This document shows positions 50,570 through 60,710 of a stretch of DNA of 64,000 nucleotides, one piece after another. Each line of letters starts with the position of its first letter. The first letter of the stretch is position 1. This DNA comes from CAXMQZ01 sp963719055. GTDB lineage: Bacteria > Acidobacteriota > Thermoanaerobaculia > Multivoradales > JAHEKO01. A program made the position numbers and the translations under genes. The stretch lies in contig CAVRAU010000008.1 in assembly GCA_963719055.1 (NCBI GenBank), positions 372,001-436,000 of the forward strand, in the 5' to 3' direction. Under the pieces are notes generated by a model, which worked only from the letters and a program-made list of their open reading frames with translations, did not search any database and had not been told where the DNA came from.

Positions 50570-50969
50570 GATCCGCCGATACCTTCGACTGCCAGCCTGG
50601 CAACGGCGCCAGATCTTCTCGGCGTGGTGGCTACTCCTGGGCTTCTGGGTGGCGCTCCGAATTCAGCCCTTCAAGAAGACACAGAGCTTTGCCGATGTCC
50701 CCATGGGCACCCCAACCGAGGCAACAGATCTCGAGGCTCTCGCCTGGTGTGTGAGAGCCGCTGGTGGCACCCATCTCGTCCCCATCAAGTGCCTCGAGCG
50801 CTCCCTTGCCCTGCAAAGGATCCTGCGAAAGCGCGGGGTGCCCGCTGAGCTTCAGATCGGAGTCGAGAAGAACGGCACCGCGCTCGCAGGCCACGCTTGG
50901 CTCGAGATCGACGGGGAGCCCATCGGGGAGCCGGAAGGCATCGACCAGAAGTTTGCCGCCCTGGTCTAG
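50562..50969 (+). CDS. Lasso-peptide leader peptidase (B2, transglutaminase-like)
   Basis: A 135-residue protein of the lasso B2 family, a transglutaminase-fold cysteine protease that cuts the leader off. The catalytic Cys77 lies in KCLERSLALQRILRKRG, and His111 and Asp117 in GHAWLEIDG, the standard B2 pattern. The N-terminus RRYLRLPAWQRRQIFSAWWLL is the usual hydrophobic amphipathic start. The ATG at 50562 lies inside the exporter gene, so translation is coupled. It is the only B2 gene in the window, although two lasso cyclases are present. It ends 22 bases from a convergent polysaccharide gene. Confidence 0.93.
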   Translation: MNKIRRYLRLPAWQRRQIFSAWWLLLGFWVALRIQPFKKTQSFADVPMGTPTEATDLEALAWCVRAAGGTHLVPIKCLERSLALQRILRKRGVPAELQIGVEKNGTALAGHAWLEIDGEPIGEPEGIDQKFAALV

Positions 50970-50991
50970 TCCCAGTCCTGACCGCGGCCGT

Positions 50992-52956
50992 CTAATTCGA
51001 AGCTGGAGTGTCCAGCTGTGCCTCGGGAAGAATCGCATTAAGGAAGGACCGGATCTCCGCGTCCTCCCCCTTCGACGACAGCTCACGCAGGTGGTCGAGT
51101 GCCCCATCAAGCTTCCCCAGAGGATAGGAGTTGAGCTTGCCAATGAAGATCTTGGGGTGACGGGTCTTGGCGATGGACTCGGCATCCGTCTGCAGCTCTT
51201 CAAAGAGCTTCTCGCCCGGCCGGATACCCGTAAACTCGATCTCGATGTCCTCATCGGGCTCCAGCCCGTTCAACGTGATCATGTCTCGAGCCAAGTCGAC
51301 AATACGAACCGGCTCACCCATGTCGAGAATGAAGATCTCTCCTCCTTCACCCATCGCTCCGGCCTGCAACACCAGCTGCGCTGCCTCAGGAATTGTCATG
51401 AAATAGCGCACCATTTCAGGATGGGTCACCGTCACAGGCCCACCAGCCTGTATCTGCTCACGAAAGATCGGGATCACTGAGCCCGTCGAGCCCATCACGT
51501 TGCCAAAGCGAACCGCCACATACCGGGTGCCATTACGCGAATCCAGCTCCTGCACCGCTAGCTCCGCCACTCTCTTGGTCGCACCCATCACCGATGTCGG
51601 GCGAACCGCCTTGTCAGTGGAGACCATCACCATGGCATCGCAACCGAACTCGCCCGCGACCTCGCCAACGATCCAGGTTCCCAGGGTGTTGGACTTCACG
51701 GCCTCACAAGGGTTGGCCTCCGTCAGGGGCACATGCTTGTGGGCTGCCGAATGAAAGACCACGGCTGGTTTCCAGCGAGCAAAGATCCTTCGCATCCGAT
51801 CCCGGTCACAGATATCGGCCACCACCGGCTCGGTGCTCGAGCTCGGGCCACTCGTTGCCCAGCTCGCGATGGATCTGAAAAAGCGCGAACTCGGCTCGTT
51901 CCAGAAGAATGAGTTTGGCGGGCTCGAACCGAGCGATCTGCTTCGACAGCTCCGCACCGATCGACCCACCGGCACCGGTCACCAAGACCGTCTTGCCTTT
52001 GATAAACGGCTCGACCTCTTCCTGATCCAATTGCACTGGAGCACGACCCAACAGATCCTCAATCTCGATGTCTCGAAACCGCGTAATGCCCACTCGTCCA
52101 TCGAGAATCTCGTAGAGCCCCGGAATGATCCGCACCTTGACCGGGATCTGCTCGCAGATCGTCACCATCCGCCGCAGCTCTCGCCTGGATACCTGGGCGA
52201 TCGTGATGATGACGTGATCGATTTCGAGACTCTTGCAGAGCTCGGGAAGATCCCGCGTCGTACCCAAGACCCTCTTGCCTTGAATCACCGCGCCATGCTT
52301 CTCAGGATCGTCGTCGACGAACCCCTCGATCCAGACATCCATGTCGCCTCGGCCGCGAATTTCCCGTGCCGCCAGGACCCCTGCCCGCCCCGCGCCCACC
52401 AGAAGCACAGGACGACGCTCGGAAGGCTGGCCTGGCCTGCGTTTTTTCTCAAACCGCTCGTACAAGACTCGCCGGAGCACGCGAATCGTCACGACCCCGG
52501 AGAACGCGAAAACCGTATCCATGAAGATAATGGAGAGTGGGACTCGCCAGAGCTGAAACGAACTCGGCAGAGCCAGGCGCCCCGCAAGAAGGATCACCCC
52601 AGACCAGAACGCGGCACGAAGGAAGGCCGCCATCTCTGCCAGTCCGACATACCGCCAAATAAAGCTATAGACACCACAGAAGACCAGCGCCCCGAGCTGA
52701 ACCAACACTACCAAGGGCAGCTGTGCCAGCAGCTCCTGCCACTGAGTGGCCCCGAGTCGAACTCGAACCGAAGTAGGTAGGAAACTACGAGTGCCGCTGC
52801 TAGAACCGCAACATCCAGGATGAATTGCGTCTGGCGCGAGAGCAGTCGCGACCAAAAGAATCTCTTGCCGTCGTGTGTGCCTGTAGTTGAAGGGTCTCGG
52901 ACAGTCGGGCGGGAATCACTCCATGAGGTATCAGTGCTGGGCTGTTCTTGAGACAT
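50992..52956 (-). CDS. Membrane-bound nucleotide-sugar 4,6-dehydratase (FlaA1/CapD/WbpM type), with two frameshifts
   Basis: A large SDR enzyme of surface-polysaccharide synthesis, about 650 residues. The N-terminus reads MSQEQPSTDTSW, then the helix FILDVAVLAAALVVSYLLRFEF. A frameshift near 52750 continues into WQELLAQLPLVVLVQLGALV and further helices. A first Rossmann-like domain has LLVGAGRAG. The catalytic SDR domain has VTGAGGSIGAELSKQ. A second shift lies near 51830, before EPVVADICDRDRM. The active-site block is MVMVSTDKAVRPTSVMGATKR, the Lys/Met variant of YxxxK seen in WbpM-like 4,6-dehydratases. It is expected to start UDP-QuiNAc/Bac-type sugar synthesis for the adjacent cluster. 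Confidence 0.87.
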
Positions 52957-53052
52957 GACGATTGGGTGACGCGATCCTCAGCGAAGGATATCCCACCCAC
53001 AGGTTTGTTGGTCTGCCTCTCTGACGTTGGCCCTCCACGGCACAATCTCTAG

Positions 53053-54276
53053 TTAGCCTCGCCAACTACCACGCTTCAATCGAGTGACGATCCAAGATCG
53101 ACTGTAGCGGACAAAGCGGATCATCAGATCGAACGGTCGCCAGACGCGGTAGCCAAGATAGCCAGCGGAACTCATCGGCTTCCCATAAAGAAGATCGATC
53201 TGAAGATTTGTCAGCCATACAGCGCTCCAAGCTGTTTGACCAAGGCTCTGAAGTCGTCCTTGTCCGGGTGCTGGGTCGAATCGACGCGACAGTCTGAGCG
53301 ACTCCCGATAAGTCGGATCCAAAGCGCCGGCCACGAAATGTCGGAGAAGTTGGGAACAGCCGGAATCCTCGCGGGCGATTTCGGAGCCCAGCTCCCCTTC
53401 CGAGAGCCTGTGGGTGAGTTCAGTGGCAGCCCGGATCTCAGCAAGACTCAAGTCCTTTGTTACCCAGCTCTCCACCTGCCGCATAGTCTCGGTATCTTCA
53501 TAGACGGCAGAACCCAGATCCTGGAGATCGGCTACGAGCTGGAACGCGGGATAGGAGTCGGGCGCCTTGCCATGATGCCCTAGCCCGTGCGCCAGAAACT
53601 GGGCTACGAGCAAAGGCATCGACGGAAGAAAGCAGTTGCCGGGGATTGCAGATTGGTGCTGTACCTGCCCAGCTTGGAGGCACTGATCTGCAGTAACCCA
53701 GCGCTCACCGTCGAAACCGCACACCGTCCAGAACATGGTGGATCTCCACAGCGCTCCCACGAGAGTGAAATAAGACCGGCAGGTGATGGTCGGGCGCCGC
53801 GATTCCCGAGACCCTAAAGCCGGAAGCGACCAACACCTCATAGCAAGAGGCTCGCCCTCTTCAACAGGGACCAGAATGTCGATATCGGCGACTCGCCGGG
53901 ACCCAGCAGCCAGATTTCCCAAGAAATGTAGTGCCATCCCCTTGAGCAAGACGAGCGAATACCCAGCCGGTGCGGACACCTCAGCGATATCGCGAAGCGC
54001 CTCCTCATGCGACATCACGGTCGCCACGTTGGCATAGAACTCTCGTCCCAAGGTCTCGAGAACCCAGTCTCCCAACTCCGCTCGCAGCACCTCGTCCGAA
54101 ATTCGACTCTTGATTCGCGGCAGCACTGAGAGGGCGCGCCCCGACTCCAGCAACGTCTCAGGATCGAGTGAACCTGACGAGACAGACGCAGTCTCGGGGC
54201 CGAATCCTCGGGCCAGCAACCAGTCCACCTCCGGCGTGACGTCGATCCGGGGTGGACTAAAGCGAATTCCAGACAT
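53053..54276 (-). CDS. Nucleotidyltransferase-fold protein (NTP_transf_5 type), with a compensating frameshift pair
   Basis: A 407-residue protein with a nucleotidyltransferase-like core: LVLLKGMALHFLGNLAAGSRR followed by VADIDILVPVEEGE (near residue 130), with the Asp pair that binds metal. Between about 53840 and 53720 the reading is shifted; in the neighbouring frame this stretch reads YEVLVASGFRVSGIAAPDHH and HSRGSAVEIHHVL, the conserved H..l...E.H motif of the family. So two compensating indels hide part of the domain. Proteins of this type recur in lasso clusters beside HprK-like kinases, where at least one is reported to modify the phosphorylated tail. Here it lies on the opposite strand, beyond a polysaccharide gene, so a lasso role is possible only. 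Confidence 0.68.
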   Translation of the reverse strand: MSGIRFSPPRIDVTPEVDWLLARGFGPETASVSSGSLDPETLLESGRALSVLPRIKSRISDEVLRAELGDWVLETLGREFYANVATVMSHEEALRDIAEVSAPAGYSLVLLKGMALHFLGNLAAGSRRVADIDILVPVEEGEPLAMRCWSLPALGSRESRRPTITCRSYFTLVGALWRSTMFWTVCGFDGERWVTADQCLQAGQVQHQSAIPGNCFLPSMPLLVAQFLAHGLGHHGKAPDSYPAFQLVADLQDLGSAVYEDTETMRQVESWVTKDLSLAEIRAATELTHRLSEGELGSEIAREDSGCSQLLRHFVAGALDPTYRESLRLSRRFDPAPGQGRLQSLGQTAWSAVWLTNLQIDLLYGKPMSSAGYLGYRVWRPFDLMIRFVRYSRSWIVTRLKRGSWRG

Positions 54277-54481
54277 TGGGCCGAAGATGGTTCAGCTCCG
54301 CAGCTGCCGATGGCTACGATAAATCAGCGCCTCTCTCGCCTTGCGCTACCAAGACGACTCTCGAGAGCACTTCCATCTCTGATACTGACACAGGATAATC
54401 AGGCGTTCCTGAAGCTCCAAGAAAAGAACGGGACAATCCTCATTCCGGAAATCGCAGAATCGAGCAAGCCAAAGAGCCTAG

Positions 54482-55662
54482 ATGAGCCATCACCAAGTCA
54501 GAGCGATCCTGTCGAATGTCTCCCTTCTGGTCCTGTCAGTCCTTCTTGGTCTCCTTCTGGCCAAGGCATCGTGCGTGTTGCGGCGCCTCAGCAGCTAATC
54601 ACCCTCAGACCGGACGTTTGGGTTCCGCACGATGGCCTGGGGTGGCGCCACTCAGCCAACGTAGACACCCAGATAAATACCGGTGAAAGGGAAGTCCATC
54701 TTCTGACTGACGCACGCGGGCATCGTATCGGCGGAACGCCGTCGAGTGGACCACTCTGGCGAATCCTTGCACTTGGTGACTCATTTCTTGCCGCACTGCA
54801 AGTTGAGCATGAGAGCAGCTTTGTACACCTGATTGAGACTGGCCTCGAGGACGCGCTAGGAGTGTCAGGGGTAGTGGTCAATACAGGCGTCGGGGGATGG
54901 GGACCTAGCCAGTACCTATTCGAAGCGAGAAACGAACTAGCGATTACCCACTACGATGGGGTGGTTGTTTTCGTCTATCTGGGGAATGACATTGAAGAAC
55001 AGATCACCGATCACATTCCTCCTCGACAACCAGCGAAACGGCACCAGTTCAAGATACCCCGATCGACATCCAGATCTGACTTGATCGACGCTCTGGTATT
55101 TCCGATAAACGACTATCTCGAGGAGAGATCACAACTATTTGTGCTGGCAAAGAATCGGATGAAATTCATCCTCATGCGGATTGGTCTTACCAGACACTAC
55201 TTCCCTAGAGTGCAATTGAGATCAGATGAGGAGTCGACCGGTTGGGCCAATACAGCCCAGATCCTCAAATCCATTGAAGCAGAAGCGGGCAACTACGGTG
55301 CAGCATCTCTGTTTGTTCTCCTACCGACCCCCACCCAGATCGACCTTCAACAGACAACGAAATACGCCGAGGCGCTGTCCCTCTCCGAGGACGCGATAGA
55401 CCTCGACCGGCCATCCCGGGTTCTCGTTCCCTTGCTCGAGGAAAGAGACCTAGAGGTGATCGACCTGACGCAAGCCTTTCGCGGTGCCCATTCTGAGAAG
55501 ACCGAAGACCTCTTCGGATCAGTCGACAACCACCTAGGTATAGCCGGGCATCGACTCGTTGCTGACCAAGTGCTACCGAGGTTGGTTGAGATCCTCAATC
55601 GGAAGAAGCAGGACCAGCGACTCTCGCCCAATCTTCAGCCACCGGAATATTCGCAGCGATAG
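54482..55662 (+). CDS. Membrane-anchored SGNH/GDSL hydrolase, with one frameshift
   Basis: An SGNH-fold esterase, probably acting on O-acyl groups of the surface polysaccharide. The ATG at 54482 gives MSHHQVRAILSNVSLLVLSV, a signal anchor, in a frame that ends after about 40 residues. The enzyme continues in the neighbouring frame from about 54580. Block I is RILALGDSFLAAL with the catalytic Ser, the Gly block is in NTGVGGWGPSQYLFEA, the Asn block is YLGNDIEEQ, and the Asp/His block is DNHLGIAGHRLVAD. A longer upstream reading from 54310 has low-complexity sequence and is not believed. It is the only + strand gene in the cluster. Confidence 0.75.
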
Positions 55663-55664
55663 AG

Positions 55665-56350
55665 CTACTCTTCGGGAATCCGCACCGAAGCCCGATCACT
55701 GTCAGCACCAACTTTTTCCTGAATCTCCTCGATTGTCGGCGGCGGCGTTCGGCCGGGCATCAGAATCGCCACCAAGGTATCTATCAGGACAGTCAGGTCC
55801 GAGCCTGCCGATCTCGCCGACAGATACTCAATGTACGAAACCAGCTTGTATGGTTGCAGGGTCTCCCGGTAGAAACGCTCAGGATCTTCGACCGAGGCTA
55901 GGAGATCTTCCTCGTTTCGCAATCTGAGCGTTACCGGATCGGTCAGACCGGGCCTTGTCGCGAGAATCGAGGCCCATTGCGGATCGCTCTGCTGCACATA
56001 GCGCGGGACCTCGGGCCTCGGACCCACCAACGCCATCTCACCCCTGGCGACATTCCAAAGGGATGGCAACTCATCCAGCTTCGAGCGGCGTAGCAGCCTA
56101 CCGATCCGAGTCACACGCGAATCGCCTCTGGCAGTAATCTCAGGACCCGCGATCCGTTCTTCCATGGATCGGAACTTGAGGAGCGTGAACAGCTGCCCCA
56201 CTCGACCCACTCGTTGCTGCCGAAACATCACTGGCCCGGCCGAGCTCGTCTTGACTGCCAGAGCGATCAGAAGAAATACTGGTGATAGCACTACCATCCC
56301 CAGGCTCGCCGCCGCCAGATCCACGATCCTCGGCAGGCCCTTCGGTACAG
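55665..56350 (-). CDS. Initiating sugar-phosphate transferase (bacterial sugar transferase family), 5' end uncertain
   Basis: A polyprenyl-phosphate sugar-1-phosphate transferase that starts polysaccharide repeat assembly on the lipid carrier. It has one N-terminal membrane segment (LGMVVLSPVFLLIALAV), then the family core: KFRSMEERIAG, RIGRLLRRSKLDELPSLWNVARGEMALVGPRPEVPRYV, and the TRPGLTDPVTLR block. It is small (about 220 residues), so it is a monotopic enzyme. AGGAGG sits at the end of the upstream DegT gene, but no ATG follows at the right distance. A CTG at 56350 followed by one frameshift gives YRR...LPRIVDLAAASLG, the usual start; GTG at 56324 is the alternative. Confidence 0.83.
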
Positions 56351-56357
56351 GGGTGCG

Positions 56358-57520
56358 TTACCTCCTGTGGACATCGACGACATCCGCCACCGCCTCGATT
56401 ACATCTTCAACATCCTCATCGCTCAATCCCGGGTGAAGAGGCAAGCTGACAAGCCTTTGATACCCCTCCCAGGTCACCGGGAAAGTCCTCTGGTTGGAAT
56501 CCGTACTTGTCTCGGTAGTAGGGATGAATGTGCACCGGGATGAAGTGCACCGAGCTGCCGATTCGGCGCTCGCCGAGCTCTCGGATGAATCGTGCGCGAT
56601 CGATGGTCGAGATCTTCCAGTCGCAATCGGATGGCGTAGATCTGCCAAGCGCTTTCGCAGCCGTCTCGGCATCAACCGGAACCTCGACCTCGGGCAGCGC
56701 GCTCAAGGACTCTGAGTAGCGCTCCACCACCTGCAGCCGGCGCTGCTGAAAGTTCGCCAGCTTACGCAACTGCAGCCAGACCCATGGCCGCCTGGATATC
56801 GGTCATGTTGCACTTGAACCCCGGGAGCACGACCTCGTAGTACCAGGACCCCTCCTCCTGATACCGACTCAAGGTGTCGCGATTCATGCCGTGAAGCACC
56901 CACGGACGGGCGCGCTCGATGAGCTCGGCATCACCTGTGAGCATGCCGCCTTCGCCGTCGTGATGTTCTTCGTCGAATAGAAGCTGAACGCCGTAAGATC
57001 GCCGATCGATCCGACCGATCTGCCTCGATCGCGCGCGGCAGGGCGTGGGCCGCATCCTCCAGAACCAGAACCTCGCGCGGCGCGGCCAATTCGAGAATCC
57101 TGGCCATCTCGCAGGGATGCCCATAGAGATGGACCGGCAGGATGGCTTTGGTCCTCGGACCCAGTGCCTCGGCAATTCTCTCCGGATCGATACATAGGGT
57201 ATCGGGCTCCACATCCACCAGTACCGGCGTGGCGCCGACGTGCTCGATGACGTGTACGGTGGCGCAAAAGGTCATCGGAGTCGTGATCACCTCGTCCCCG
57301 TCCCCCACTCCCAGAGAGGCCAGCCCGACCTGCATGGCATCGGTCGCAGAGGAACGTGCCAGCGCAGCCTTCGGCCCCAACAGCACCCGCGAACTCCTCC
57401 TCGAATCGACGGACCTTGGGTCCAGTCGTGATCCAGCCAGACCTTCAGGGTGTCGACGACCTCGGCGATCTCTTCTTCACCGAGGCAGGGGGGGGAGAAC
57501 TCGAGGAAAGTGTCACGCAT
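56358..57520 (-). CDS. DegT/DnrJ/EryC1-type sugar aminotransferase, with several frameshifts
   Basis: A PLP-dependent aminotransferase for nucleotide-sugar synthesis. The ATG at 57520 gives MRDTFLEFSPPCLGEEEIAEVVDTL, a typical start. The frame then breaks at least four times (near 57395, 57010, 56935, 56765 and 56475). The pieces in order are: ALARSSATDAMQVGLASLGV, the EVITTPMTFCATVHVIEHVG block, VHLYGHPCEM, LEDAAHALP, the PLP-Lys region TAFSFYSTKNITT, GFKCNMTDIQAAMG, and the C-terminal SSVHFIPVHIHPYYRDKYGF. All family landmarks are present in the right order, so this is one gene with dense indels. Its product probably follows the 4,6-dehydratase in making an aminosugar. Confidence 0.82.
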
Positions 57521-58243
57521 ACGTCGCTAGGTCCGGACGGTGCGTCGTCGGGCTTGACCATCACGGCGACAAAATGGGATCGGAGAAATGGAAGACCCTC
57601 GAGCAAGGTTGCCAGAGTCCAGCTGGCAGGAACAACCCTTCGAGCTACAGGTGGAACGAGGGTCATCGAACGGATCTTGCCAGAGTATCCCTTGAAGAGA
57701 TCCTTGATCTCACTGGACCTCACCTTCCGGACATTCGGATTCGACGGGTTGTTATAGCGAAAGTCATACAGAAGAGCGGCACCGCCTGGCGCTAGGACTC
57801 TATTGATCTCGTTGACGACATTCCTTCGAGCATTCGGATCCAAGATAGACGAGAGTACCGTCGAGACCGACAACCAAGCGAAAGGTCTCGGCCTCCCATG
57901 GCAACGCTCTGGCGTCGCCAATCTCCAGATGTCCGCCGGGGACTGCCGCGATGGCCACTTCTGCGCGGCTCCGATCGAGCTCGATACCGTAGAGATCTCG
58001 AGAGTCCATCCCCCAGCCCAGCAGAGTGGGCAGCCAGCCACCCGTTCCGAATCCGATTTCAAGACATCGGTCGCCCCTGGTCGGGAAGACGCCCAGGTCT
58101 TTCAGGATCCTCGCGGCGACCCGCTCACGCCCTTGTCGCATGAAGAGCTCAGCCGGTTGCCAGGAGGCGTACATCGAGCGATCCAGCTCTCGGTCGCGAC
58201 GCTCGTTCTCCTCCAGGATTCGCCTGGCTTCTGTCACTTCCAT
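57513..58243 (-). CDS. SAM-dependent methyltransferase, with one frameshift
   Basis: A class I methyltransferase of about 240 residues. The ATG at 58243 overlaps the GT2 stop. It starts MEVTEARRILEENERRDREL, and motif I is CLEIGFGTGGWLPTLL. The frame shifts near 57850, between ETFRLVV and VSTVLSSILDPNARRNVVNE, followed by INRVLAPGGAALLYDFRYNNP. The last residues are doubtful: in frame the protein runs to 57445, through the start of the aminotransferase, but its tail there is the aminotransferase read in the wrong frame. A TGA at 57513, inside ATGCGTGA, would be the usual short overlap. The target, a sugar or lipid, is unknown. Confidence 0.72.
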
Positions 58244-59327
58244 CCCTCCGACAATTCTTGCGGCCCCAACCTCTCTTCACCGGACAGAGTCGACTTGTCG
58301 CCCCATCGGCCCAAGAATCTCACGAGTCCCATGAGAAATCCTGTGCCGTACCCGAGGTGTAGACCCGCAAACGCGGCCGGCAAAATCGGAGCCATAGCGA
58401 ATCCCTCTCGTGCCGACACCATGAGGGAAGCTACCAAGACGCCGGCAAGGTATGCGAGTGGCACCACCGCCAGAATGGGTAGTGCTGGCGGGAACACCAA
58501 CCCGAAGACGGCCGCCGCAATCAACGCCAGGACAAGGACAACCGGGGCAAATTGACGAGGGCTCATCTGCCGAGGGTGTTTCTGCAGGACTCTCACCTTC
58601 CAGTAACCATACTGGAAGTACTGCTTCCAGAGCTTTCTCAGCGAGCCGCGCGCGAAGTACCTTGAGCCCAGCGACGGGTCCAAAAGCAGTTGCCCACCAA
58701 GCTCACGGATTCTGTAGTTGTACTCGTCATCTTGATTGCGCACCAGCTCTTCGTCGTAGGGTCCAGTCGCTTCGAGCGTCTTACGTCGGTACGCTGGGAA
58801 GGGTACCGTGTCAGAGGGCTGCGCCTCCTCGACGCCCACTCGAAAGGCCGAGCCCCCGACTCCGAATCGCGAGCTCATCGCCGCGGCAATCGCGCGACCC
58901 ACGAGCGTTTCGCTAACTGTCTCCACCGGTCCTCCGACTCCGAACACATCGCTCTGTGGATCCTCGAGAAGCTCAGCGCATCGACGCAGGTGATCTGGGC
59001 GAATTTCGCAATGACCGTCCACCCTGAGAACGATCGTGCCTCTCGACGCGCGAGTTCCGATGTTCAATGCTGTGGCAACGATCCGCCCCGGATTGTCCAG
59101 CAGCTTCAGCTCGGGCTCTGTTGCTTCGCGATCAATTCCTCGACGAAGGCTCTCGTACCGTCGTCGGACATTCCATCGACAACCAGGATCTCGAAGCTTC
59201 TCTCGGATAGTCCTGCGACCATGACCGACCCGAGACTTCGTTCGATGAAGCCCCCCTCATTGCGTACGGGCATCAGGATCGATGCAAGGGGAAGCTCTTC
59301 TTCCTCATGCTCATTTGGAGTTGTCAC
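58234..59327 (-). CDS. Family 2 glycosyltransferase with C-terminal membrane helices, with one frameshift
   Basis: A GT-A fold glycosyltransferase. The start is GTG 59327 (VTTPNEHEEEELPLASILMP); ATG 59314 overlaps the CapK stop but needs a shift. The N-terminal block is LASILMPVRNEGGFIERSL, then ILVVDGMSDDGT. The frame shifts near 59100, and LNIGTRASRGTIVLRVDGHCEI carries the DxD-like VDGHC. Acceptor-side motifs are ELVRNQDDEYNYRIRE (the ED/QDDE base) and YWKVRVLQKHPRQMSPRQ. Two or three helices near residues 275-340 anchor it. It resembles the ExoA/succinoglycan type of GT2 enzymes. Confidence 0.8.
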
Positions 59328-60706
59328 CTTCGCACAGCTTGGACACAACCGCCTGGAACTTTCCACCCGGGCCCAGAGGAATCTCATCCACAACCTTTAC
59401 CTCCACTTGAACCCTTGGACCAAGCCGCTCCACGATTCGAGATCGAATGATCTCATCGACGTCGTCATCACAGCCAGGATCACACTCCAGCAAGACGCGA
59501 ATGTGTTCGAGGGTCTCCTGAACGACCTGCCCCCGGCGCACGCCCGGAAGATCGATGAACACCCCGTGGAAACGCACCATCTGCTGGCCATCAGGACCGA
59601 CAACAACGTCCCTCGATCCTCCCAACCACCTCCTCGAGAACCGGCATCTCTCGACCGCAGGCACAAGGCGCTGCCGACCAAGCCGCAAGGTCCCCTAGCC
59701 GGTACCTGATCAAGGGCTGATGAGGCCTCGAGCAAGCCCCGTCACAACGACTTCACCAACTTCTCCTGCTTCACAGTAAGTGCCATCTGGGCGAACGATC
59801 TCGATGATTCCAGCATCGAGACTGACATGAAGAGATCCCTCTTCACATTCGCAGGCGAAGCTGGCGTTCTCGACCGCACTGTACTCCTCGAATACCCGGC
59901 AACGGTATGCAGCTTCCATCACCTCCCTCATCTGCGAAGTCACCTTCTCGCTGGTCGTGACCAGGCCCCGCAAGGGCGGAGGCTGAAGTCCCTGCTCGAG
60001 CATGAAGCCAGCAAGGAGGTAGTAGGACACAGCATACCCGGTCAGCCATTCGATCTGACTCTGGTGGAGGGCATCCACGTATTGCTTTGCGGTGTCGCTG
60101 CGAAGATGAAACGGGGAGAAATAGACCTGTCTCTCCGCCAGGTTGTACCGGTGGTATGGACCCTCACTTTCGGGATCAGGAACGACCTGGCGCCCAGAGA
60201 AGGTTGCTCTTGGCAGCCGAAACGAAGCCCCCGCCCATCGGACGGACCTCGCTTCCCGGAGAGCCAGGGCAGCACGGTACTCGCGAACTGTCCAGTGAAT
60301 TGCGATTGGCGTTCCGGTCGATCCGCTCGTGTGGAATTTCAGGCCACCATGACTCGACTGATCCTCACGAACGAATCTGCCAGGGGCTTGGCGAAGGGGC
60401 TCCTTGTCTAGAATTGGAAGACCAGAGAGATCGCCTGCCTTAGCGGCCGCAGACTGCTCGCCGTCCCAAGTCTCTCTGTAGTACGGAACTTGATTCAGTG
60501 CGACCTCCAGAACCTCGGAGAGTCGCCCCCTCGTCCAAGCCCTCCATTGCTTCTTGTCGAAGTCCCTCTCTCTCCCGAAAGCCCTCGACCAGGGCAGCAG
60601 ACCCCGGACCAAATCGAACCCAGCGCCATCGGAGACCATAGGTCGACACCAGGAGATTCTGAAGCCACACGGGTGACCGGGAGTACACCTGCTCGGCAAT
60701 ACCCAT
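59311..60706 (-). CDS. CapK/phenylacetate-CoA-ligase-like adenylate-forming enzyme, with frameshifts
   Basis: A CapK-type protein of about 460 residues, similar to phenylacetate-CoA ligase and common in capsule clusters. It starts MGIAEQVYSRSPVWLQNLLVSTYG at ATG 60706. After a shift near 60600 it continues VALNQVPYYRETWDG, LDKEPLRQAPGRFV, and the adenylate-forming signature FHTSGSTGTPIAI. It then has LVTTSEKVTSQMREV and FEEYSAVENASFACE. A last shift near 59710 leads into the C-terminal domain: RYRLGDLA, MVRFHGVFIDLPG, IPLGPGGKFQAVVSKL with the lid-domain Lys. It may activate an acyl or amino acid group for decorating the polysaccharide; the substrate is unknown. Confidence 0.8.
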
Positions 60707-60710
60707 CGCC

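Noticed and set aside
54310..54580. The upstream 90 codons joined in frame to the SGNH hydrolase
   Set aside because: Low-complexity Pro/Ser-rich sequence with no signal peptide. The neighbouring frame from ATG 54482 gives a proper membrane anchor, so a frameshift explains the data better.
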